Below are positions 20,993 through 25,902 of a stretch of DNA of 25,902 nucleotides, piece by piece. Source of the stretch: Oligoflexia bacterium (GTDB taxonomy: Bacteria; Bdellovibrionota; UBA1018; CAIMNF01); NCBI GenBank assembly GCA_903842755.1, contig CAIMNF010000374.1:1-25902 (forward strand), in the 5' to 3' direction. The notes under the pieces are model-generated. The model saw nothing but the letters and a program-made list of their open reading frames with translations. It did no database searches and was not told the DNA's origin. The translations under genes were made by a program, and so were the position numbers. Position 1 is the stretch's first letter; each line of letters starts with the position of its first letter.

Positions 20993-21352
20993 TTATGCTT
21001 TTTTACTGTATGAATTACAAAAAGCGTTACCATAAACAAGTTTGCCTTGGAATATGGTGCAAGTACCGACTTCTTTTCCTGCTCTCTTCTCTTTTTTTGC
21101 ATAAAATTGACAACTCACGCAATGGTTACCTTTTGAAGTCTGCGATTTCTTATAATCCTCCACATATTTAACTGCGGATGCGAGGGTGTCTTTTGGATCT
21201 AGCATTTTTAGATCAGTCACTGTCTTTAAAGGCTCAGCAGCTTCTGCCGAACTAAACAAGCCTTTCAAAATACTCCTTGAAAAAATTGCTACTCCTGCCA
21301 CCTGGGTGGCTACAAGCATAAACTTTCTTCTATTCATTTCACTCATTTTCAT
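20993..21352 (-). CDS. High-potential iron-sulfur protein (HiPIP)
   Basis: Periplasmic electron carrier with one [4Fe-4S] cluster. The 119-residue precursor has a Tat-type signal, NRRKFM at residues 7-12 followed by a hydrophobic stretch, consistent with export of a folded cluster protein. The mature part shows the HiPIP cysteine ligands C78, C81, C98 and C112 (CVSC, then GTCTIFQG, then NAFCNSYSKK), and the usual aromatic contact in QFYAKK. It is the last gene of the oxidase operon, after a rhodanese. HiPIPs commonly donate electrons to terminal oxidases or reaction centres, so here it probably feeds the oxidase encoded in the same operon. Confidence 0.9.
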   Translation of the reverse strand: MKMSEMNRRKFMLVATQVAGVAIFSRSILKGLFSSAEAAEPLKTVTDLKMLDPKDTLASAVKYVEDYKKSQTSKGNHCVSCQFYAKKEKRAGKEVGTCTIFQGKLVYGNAFCNSYSKKA

Positions 21353-21361
21353 TTCCTTCCT

Positions 21362-21712
21362 TTACAAGGTATTGGTCCAAGGACCGGCATTGACTACGTT
21401 ACTAAATCCAAAGTTTTTCACAGTACTTACAGCAATCCCACTTCTCATTCCACTCGCACAACAAAGAATGATCGGTATATCTTTAGCGAATTTACTTAAA
21501 CTTTTTTCGGATAGCTGATCAAGTGGAATATTAATGCTACTTTGATTTGCGCCTTGAGCGAACTCCGATGTAGACCTAACGTCAATAATCACAGCACCAT
21601 TTTTTATTAAATCTGGCAGTATCTTTTTCATCTGTTTCCCTCTCAAAATTCGGTAGAAAAAAAACACTAAAATTAGAACTGGAAAAGCATAAGTTGTATA
21701 ATTCTCACCCAT
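21362..21712 (-). CDS. Membrane-anchored rhodanese-like sulfurtransferase
   Basis: A 116-residue single rhodanese domain with an N-terminal transmembrane helix (FPVLILVFFFYRIL). The domain runs from about residue 30: AVIIDVRSTSEFAQG is the first conserved box, and ILCCASGMRSG is the active-site loop with catalytic Cys85 (C-A-S-G-M-R) and a second Cys at 84. Orientation of the domain is uncertain; the positively charged stretch after the helix (RILRGKQMKK) favours a cytoplasmic catalytic side. The start overlaps the SCO gene by eight bases. A sulfur-transfer enzyme inside an oxidase operon links this respiratory unit to sulfane sulfur. Confidence 0.88.
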   Translation of the reverse strand: MGENYTTYAFPVLILVFFFYRILRGKQMKKILPDLIKNGAVIIDVRSTSEFAQGANQSSINIPLDQLSEKSLSKFAKDIPIILCCASGMRSGIAVSTVKNFGFSNVVNAGPWTNTL

Positions 21713-22424
21713 GGCTTCCTACCTCTATGTACCGCTTTCTGCGTGCAAAGAACCAAAAAACATAAAACAATGGAATAATCGTTCCAAAAATACCGAATAG
21801 AATTATGTATTCGCGTTTTCCTATAAATCTTAAAAATGTAGCACCTACACCTGCTTGATTCGCAAGAACAGCACTCTGGTAAGCGGACTCTACTTCCGAA
21901 ATGGTGTTCTCGACTCCAAAGAGACTCCCAGTCCAAATCAAGCTATCGGGGCTAAAAACGTAGGCAGCATTAGGATGATCAAACCCGTTTTCAGTTTTTT
22001 GAAATGTATACTGAAATTGAGCCAGAAAGTCTTTTGCGCTTGATCGATTTTTAATGACCCCCATTGCCCAATTCGAAGGAAGTTTATGATGTTCACGAAA
22101 CATACTCATCGTCGTTTTGCTGTCGTCTGAATTAAAAGAGAGAAAAAGAACATTCAATAGCCCGGAGTCTTTTGATGCTAATATTGACTTCTTTAAGTTC
22201 TCAGCAAGCAGTGGACAAGTAGAATTGCAATTGAAATACGCGGGCACCAAAATTAATGCCTTATTTCGACTAATTACGTTTGATATTTTAGCTTCTACCC
22301 CTTCTTCATTCATATATGAAAATGATGCGATCTGTACATCATTCGGTGGCGAGGCAGAATACATTGCAAGACATACCCGTGGAATAAGAATTAATGTTAA
22401 TCCAAAAATTCGAATCAAATTCAT
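21705..22424 (-). CDS. SCO1/SenC-type copper chaperone with C-terminal membrane anchor
   Basis: Periplasmic thioredoxin-fold protein that delivers copper to the CuA site of oxidase subunit II. The 239 residues begin with a signal or anchor (IFGLTLILIPRVCLA). The copper motif is FNCNSTCPLL (CX3C), and the distal ligand His lies in FDHPNAAYVF. Unusually, there is a clear C-terminal transmembrane helix (IILFGIFGTIIPLFYVFWFF) followed by ARRKRY. The gene overlaps the oxidase subunit I stop by ATGA. Sequence and position agree on a role in assembling the adjacent oxidase. Confidence 0.87.
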   Translation of the reverse strand: MNLIRIFGLTLILIPRVCLAMYSASPPNDVQIASFSYMNEEGVEAKISNVISRNKALILVPAYFNCNSTCPLLAENLKKSILASKDSGLLNVLFLSFNSDDSKTTMSMFREHHKLPSNWAMGVIKNRSSAKDFLAQFQYTFQKTENGFDHPNAAYVFSPDSLIWTGSLFGVENTISEVESAYQSAVLANQAGVGATFLRFIGKREYIILFGIFGTIIPLFYVFWFFARRKRYIEVGSHG

Positions 22425-24112
22425 TTCCGATCTCCATTATTTTGAAATATTGAAATTGGACTATCCGGCGTAAATGCTTGCCCACCCGGATTACCATCTC
22501 GTAAAATTTGATAGATTGGTGGAGCATAGGCTAAGATTGCCATTAATACCGCGCCGATAATCCAAGGTTTTAATCTTTTCACAATTCCAACATCTTCATC
22601 ATGAAAGGGCTCAGAAAGAGGGAGTGAAAAGTCGATTTCATTCTGACTTTCAGATTTAGCCAATAACGATCGCACTAAGACATAAAAATAGATCACCATA
22701 CCGATCGTCATAATGGTTCCACCCACTGCCGCAAGTGTGGTCGATAATACCCAATCGGGTCTAAATTCTGGCGCACTTGGGTTTAGATAACTTACACCCA
22801 AATTACTTCTACGTGGTTCGCCTCTTAGTCCACCAATGAAAAGACCAGAAGACATAATCATCACTCCCACCATCCAAGTATAAGGTACAATCATGGCAAG
22901 CTTCGGAGCTTGAATTTTTTTTCCCTGAATTCCTGTCAAAATGTAGAGAGTCAGTCCAATAATGGAAAGAAATACTGGGCCTGCAACCGTTAAGTGAAAG
23001 TGCGCAGGAACCCAAGCTGTATTATGAACCACTTGATTCACATTATAGGAAGCATTGACAACGCCTGTAGCTCCACCGAAAATAAAGATCATTAATCCAC
23101 AAAAAAAGTATGGAAACAACAATCTTGATTCATCAAAGTACGGAAGCTTCTTCCACCACGAAAATAACCCCGTACCGCCCCGCATTTTTGCTGCAAGTTC
23201 TAATGAAGCGGCCAAAGTAAAAGCAGTCATCATACTCGGAATAGCTACAATTGAAGTTAATACAGTATGAATCCCTTTCCAATCACTGGATATCCCTGGA
23301 TCAGAAAACTGATGGTGCAACCCAAGAGGGCTCGAAAACATTAAAAACATAAGAAATGCGAATCTTCCGGCGAAATCACTATAAAGCTTCCCACCCGCTA
23401 CCTTCGGCAAAATATTATAATAGGCAACGTATGCAGGTAATAGCCAAAAGTAGACGAGTGGATGCCCAAAGAACCAAAATAGCGTGCGCGAGAGAACCAC
23501 GTTAATATGATCTGTGAGACCAAGGGACCAAGGCAGAAGTAGACCCAAAACTTCGACCGCAACCGGAAGAGTAGCGATCTGCCATAGAATGAATGTCACT
23601 AAAATTCCAAGCACAGAAAGCGGGAGCTTTTTATTTTGATTGGTTTTATACCAATCCATTGTCGGCCCTATCCAACTATATAAAGCAAGCCAACTCCCAA
23701 CAATAAAGATTGCAAGTCCTAGGTAAAATACTGGATGGGCTCTCAGAGGTGGGTAAAATGTGTATAAGACGCTAGCTTTCCCAGCAAAAACCGCCCAAAG
23801 CGCACTAGATGCTCCAGCGAGCATTAACCACATCGAAACTTTTGCAAACGTCTCTTGAACTCTGCCTAACACTTGAAATACTAGAACATGCCCGAAAGCC
23901 ACCGCAAAAAAAGTAGTCAATATAATAGCATTAATCACGCCGTGCCCGGTTAGCCCCTGATAATAGTTTATCCCAAACAACTCTGTGGTTTTTATAATTC
24001 CTGCTCGTAATAAAACCTGAATAAGTCCATGATAAATCCCAAAAACTAAGAAAACAGCGGGAAAACTCAGTTCAGTAACAATAATATTTTTTAAACTTTT
24101 TGGATATTTCAT
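22421..24112 (-). CDS. ba3-like (type B) cytochrome c oxidase subunit I
   Basis: Catalytic heme-copper oxidase subunit, 563 residues with more than twelve membrane helices. The low-spin heme ligand is His57 (GLTGHGVIN) paired with His373. CuB ligands are His217 in FFGHPLVYFW, with the cross-linked Tyr221, and His266/His267 in GLHHQF. The high-spin heme ligand is His371 in HNTAWVPAHFHLTV. The sequence lacks the A-family D- and K-channel landmarks and resembles Thermus-type ba3 enzymes. Subunit II begins eight bases after the preceding tiny gene and this gene eight bases after that one, and the downstream SCO overlaps by ATGA, so all form one unit. A nitric oxide reductase is unlikely because a CuA subunit and a HPxVY Tyr are present. 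Confidence 0.92.
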   Translation of the reverse strand: MKYPKSLKNIIVTELSFPAVFLVFGIYHGLIQVLLRAGIIKTTELFGINYYQGLTGHGVINAIILTTFFAVAFGHVLVFQVLGRVQETFAKVSMWLMLAGASSALWAVFAGKASVLYTFYPPLRAHPVFYLGLAIFIVGSWLALYSWIGPTMDWYKTNQNKKLPLSVLGILVTFILWQIATLPVAVEVLGLLLPWSLGLTDHINVVLSRTLFWFFGHPLVYFWLLPAYVAYYNILPKVAGGKLYSDFAGRFAFLMFLMFSSPLGLHHQFSDPGISSDWKGIHTVLTSIVAIPSMMTAFTLAASLELAAKMRGGTGLFSWWKKLPYFDESRLLFPYFFCGLMIFIFGGATGVVNASYNVNQVVHNTAWVPAHFHLTVAGPVFLSIIGLTLYILTGIQGKKIQAPKLAMIVPYTWMVGVMIMSSGLFIGGLRGEPRRSNLGVSYLNPSAPEFRPDWVLSTTLAAVGGTIMTIGMVIYFYVLVRSLLAKSESQNEIDFSLPLSEPFHDEDVGIVKRLKPWIIGAVLMAILAYAPPIYQILRDGNPGGQAFTPDSPISIFQNNGDRK

Positions 24113-24120
24113 CTTCAGTT

Positions 24121-24924
24121 TTACCTTATGGATTTGATGTACTCAATTATGTTTTTAATTTCATCGTCTGAAACAGGAAGTACCGGCATGACAGGGTTAT
24201 ACCCTTTTACAATTTTCTTAAGTGGTTCTTTAATAGATTCTGTTATGTATGCATCGTCAGCAGTGACTTTTACTCCATCCTGCATCTCTTCGGTTCTCCC
24301 ATAGAGCCCCTTAAAGCTTGGTCCAACTCCACCTGCCGCTCCGTCGACATTATGGCAAGCCGTACATCCCTTTACTCCGAACAACTCTTTACCAGATTTC
24401 GCCGCTGCCGATAACTCAAGCTTTGATTCGCTGGCTTGAGCAGAATCTTCAAAAACCGCTTCGGTTACTTTGTCGGAAACTAAAATTACTGCGTTCATGT
24501 TCTGATGTCCGAACCCGCAATATTCATGACAAACGATGGGATAGTTACCGTTTTCACGAAACGTTTGAGTCGCTTTATTCACTACTCCGGGAACTGCCAT
24601 TAAATTCACATGAGTGCCGTTAATGTGAAACCCGTGATTCACGTCATTACTTCCTAAATAAAAATCAACCGTCGCACCTTTAGGAAGGACTAGTTTTTTA
24701 GGAAGAAAGTTCCACATTTTTGCCACATAATGCACTTCGTATCGTAGATCTCCTATCTTCGAGATACTTGGTTCGGTAAAAAGCTTTTCGTTCGGCTGAC
24801 AAGTCGGTACTGAAATATTTAGAAACATTGCAGCGTATGCAATTAGCATTAAATGCCCAGCAGAAACCAAAACCGCAACAGTCACCACTTTTTTTTCTGT
24901 GGCATCAATATTTGAGAAACTCAT
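24121..24924 (-). CDS. Cytochrome c oxidase subunit II with CuA site and fused C-terminal cytochrome c
   Basis: Electron-entry subunit, 267 residues. There is one N-terminal helix (VVTVAVLVSAGHLMLIAYAA). The cupredoxin CuA site is complete: His97 (VNHGFH), then Cys132, Cys136, His140 and Met143 in CHEYCGFGHQNM. A short linker leads to a cytochrome c domain with CTACH (Cys187, Cys190, His191) and probable axial Met246 in NPVMPVLP. Such caa3-style fusions are less usual for ba3-like subunit I partners. Because the operon also encodes a HiPIP, this enzyme may accept electrons from two different carriers. GAGGTGA before the ATG overlaps the stop region of the subunit IIa gene. Confidence 0.93.
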   Translation of the reverse strand: MSFSNIDATEKKVVTVAVLVSAGHLMLIAYAAMFLNISVPTCQPNEKLFTEPSISKIGDLRYEVHYVAKMWNFLPKKLVLPKGATVDFYLGSNDVNHGFHINGTHVNLMAVPGVVNKATQTFRENGNYPIVCHEYCGFGHQNMNAVILVSDKVTEAVFEDSAQASESKLELSAAAKSGKELFGVKGCTACHNVDGAAGGVGPSFKGLYGRTEEMQDGVKVTADDAYITESIKEPLKKIVKGYNPVMPVLPVSDDEIKNIIEYIKSIR

Positions 24925-24932
24925 TTGTCACC

Positions 24933-25073
24933 TCACGCTTGTCTAATCATTAAAAAATATACAAAAAGCCAAATTGAACTCATGATGAGTAGAACCAAAA
25001 CAAAAAAGGCAATTGCTCCTTTTGGAACAAAATCTTTCTCATTAAAACCGCCTACTTTTTGATTTTCACTCAT
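24933..25073 (-). CDS. Small subunit IIa-like membrane peptide of the cytochrome oxidase
   Basis: A 46-residue protein with a single transmembrane helix: FVPKGAIAFFVLVLLIMSSI then WLFVYFLMIRQA. The PKG before the helix and W-x-x-x-Y in it match the small subunit IIa of ba3-type oxidases, where it replaces the first helix of subunit II. It begins one base after the regulator stop codon (25075) and ends eight bases before subunit II. Perfect placement and composition make this a real gene despite its size. Its presence supports the ba3-like assignment of the complex. Confidence 0.85.
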   Translation of the reverse strand: MSENQKVGGFNEKDFVPKGAIAFFVLVLLIMSSIWLFVYFLMIRQA

Positions 25074-25074
25074 A

Positions 25075-25419
25075 TCAATTTCCACTCGCTGAAATAATGC
25101 ATTTACCTTTTAGGATATTTAAAAGATCTTTTGTTTTTTCGCTTTTAAGACTCGTCGACTTTGACTCAATGATTTCTGATAAAATATGTTCAATATGATT
25201 TTCTAGGATATTAGACTCTAAACTTCTGAGTGCGGCGTGAACAGCTCGAATTTGATGAATCACCTCGTAACAATGGCGCTTCGATTCGATCATTTTTTTA
25301 ACACCTTCAATTTGACCCTGAATTTTTAAAATTCGAGGAATTTCTTCGATATTGGATTGTGCGTGAGGATTGACAAAGTTGGCAGGTGGTTTTTTCGAAT
25401 TTTTTTTAGTAGTACCCAT
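25075..25419 (-). CDS. CsoR/CstR/FrmR-family (DUF156) transcriptional regulator
   Basis: A 114-residue all-helical repressor. Residues about 29-80 form the family core: RILKIQGQIEGVKKMIESKR then HCYEVIHQIRAVHAALRSLE. Cys50 matches the first ligand and His75 the middle ligand of CsoR. The position of the second CsoR/CstR cysteine is Ile79 (HIEHIL), as in FrmR-like members. A distal Cys107 near the C-terminus and His19 near the N-terminus might substitute. Hence the signal could be copper, formaldehyde or persulfide, and cannot be decided. It heads the oxidase operon and is preceded by a CstR-type GC-flanked inverted repeat. A persulfide or copper signal would fit the rhodanese and SCO genes. 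Confidence 0.85.
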   Translation of the reverse strand: MGTTKKNSKKPPANFVNPHAQSNIEEIPRILKIQGQIEGVKKMIESKRHCYEVIHQIRAVHAALRSLESNILENHIEHILSEIIESKSTSLKSEKTKDLLNILKGKCIISASGN

Positions 25420-25463
25420 ACCCCGATAGGGTACTATACTGATGAGATCATGTCAATATCGCA
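25418..25463 (-). promoter_or_regulatory. Promoter and candidate CsoR/CstR operator overlapping the regulator start
   Basis: Read on the plus strand, ATACCC-CGATA-GGGTAC (25418-25434) is a near-perfect inverted repeat of the type bound by CstR-like repressors (A/T ends around runs of C and G). It overlaps the regulator ATG (25417-25419). On the minus strand TTGACA lies a little upstream (about 25449-25454) with a weak TACCCT at 17-base spacing, so the -10 would sit within the operator and the message would have almost no leader. This is a classical autorepression layout; the -10 assignment is uncertain. Confidence 0.6.
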
Positions 25464-25520
25464 AGCGAGCAAATTGGCAAACAGAAGCTTTAGTTAAATT
25501 CAGTCAAATAATTATCGTGT

Positions 25521-25540
25521 TTTGCCGACTAGGCGGCAAA
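25521..25540 (-). terminator. Hairpin at the 3' end of the CZB gene (possible terminator)
   Basis: TTTGCCG (25521-25527) and CGGCAAA (25534-25540) are perfect complements around a six-base loop that contains the CZB stop codon (25529-25531). No T-run follows on the minus strand, so intrinsic termination is doubtful. Confidence 0.35.
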
Positions 25541-25902
25541 TGTACTTTTATCCGACTCTAGGTCGGCCTTAAGTTTTCTAATCAAGCCCACACAAAAATC
25601 AGAAGTCCGGAGGTACTTACCACCAGGTGAGAGAATCTTTTCAGCGTCCCCTCTTCGATTGTGATTAATCATTACGATTACTTCAGCAGCAGTTTTATGG
25701 AACTCGCCATGGGCAGAACGCAAATTTGCGAATTCACTGTGGCCTTCATAGGTTTTACCTTCACCATAGATCCACTTACCCAATGCACATGCATTATCCA
25801 AGCATACTTTTTCAGGATCTAAGCTTCCATCGGGTTTTTCGAGGTATCGACTTAACTTCATTTTCCAATCAAGATGCGCTGAAATTGCCGCATCAAAATC
25901 AA
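25529..25902 (-). CDS. CZB-domain (chemoreceptor zinc-binding) protein, N-terminus beyond the window
   Basis: About 124 residues are visible; the frame is open through the right edge, so the methionine at 25861 is not the likely start. All CZB ligands are present: His in AHLDWK near the edge, Cys in ACALGKWIYGEG, and both His of SAHGEFHKTA. This domain binds zinc and senses hypochlorite or zinc when fused to chemoreceptors or diguanylate cyclases. The sequence ends soon after the domain, so CZB is C-terminal here or the protein is a stand-alone CZB. What lies upstream cannot be known. It has its own stop hairpin and is separated from the oxidase operon by about 110 bases. Confidence 0.85.
   Translation of the reverse strand, partial: DFDAAISAHLDWKMKLSRYLEKPDGSLDPEKVCLDNACALGKWIYGEGKTYEGHSEFANLRSAHGEFHKTAAEVIVMINHNRRGDAEKILSPGGKYLRTSDFCVGLIRKLKADLESDKSTFAA

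Noticed and set aside
22421..24112. Reading the large membrane subunit as a nitric oxide reductase (NorB).
   Set aside because: The HPLVY motif with Tyr221, a CuA-containing subunit II and an SCO chaperone indicate an oxygen-reducing oxidase.

Overview
The window reads as a chromosomal stretch from an aerobic Gram-negative bacterium. Support comes from periplasmic and outer-membrane export signals, a TolC-type outer-membrane protein, an RND pump, a heme-copper oxidase and a HiPIP. Moderate-to-low GC, lysine-rich proteins and the mix of families would fit a Bdellovibrionota/deltaproteobacterial-type or sulfur-handling proteobacterial genome. That placement is inference; no rRNA or marker gene is present to settle it.

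Layout. (1) 1-4282, minus strand: a tightly overlapping leucine/isovalerate catabolic operon in the order methylglutaconyl-CoA hydratase, biotin carboxylase, biotin carrier, HMG-CoA lyase, ending in a PlsC-type acyltransferase cut by the window edge. (2) 4358-5115, plus strand: a MarC-family membrane protein and tRNA-Arg(CCT). (3) 5116-7925: a plasmid-like module directly downstream of the tRNA. It has a long structured leader, a ParA ATPase, and an overlapping RepO-like winged-helix protein. The latter gene contains 22 in-register 18-bp units, each centred on ACC-NN-GGT, plus a second short array after the winged helix. Positional codon choice inside the units suggests that the DNA itself is constrained (possible intragenic origin or centromere). 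(4) 7922-10743: a possible frameshifted remnant, a small secreted Cys-rich protein, and a TetR regulator divergent from a fatty-acid-hydroxylase-type membrane enzyme and a secreted protein.

(5) 10821-20948: a sulfide/persulfide-response region around a BigR/SqrR-like ArsR repressor. Leftward lie TolC, an RND pump without an adaptor gene, two DUF2892 membrane proteins, a methyltransferase and a YeiH-type transporter. Rightward lie two OsmC proteins, a DUF302 protein, a sulfide:quinone-oxidoreductase-like flavoprotein, a 46-residue basic membrane-associated peptide and a TrxC-type thioredoxin. Both directions share one large inverted-repeat control region (17570-17629). (6) 20993-25419, minus strand: a respiratory operon headed by a CsoR/CstR/FrmR-family regulator, followed by a tiny oxidase subunit IIa, subunit II fused to cytochrome c, a ba3-like subunit I, an SCO copper chaperone, a membrane rhodanese and a HiPIP. 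(7) 25529-25902: a CZB zinc-binding domain protein cut by the right edge.

Proposed logic (inference): the flavoprotein oxidises sulfide or persulfide and passes electrons to quinone; OsmC, DUF302, rhodanese and thioredoxin handle sulfane sulfur; the RND/TolC and YeiH systems export products; and the HiPIP/cytochrome c-linked oxidase is a terminal electron sink under a potentially thiol-sensing repressor. The most unusual item is the coding iteron array in the RepO-like gene.
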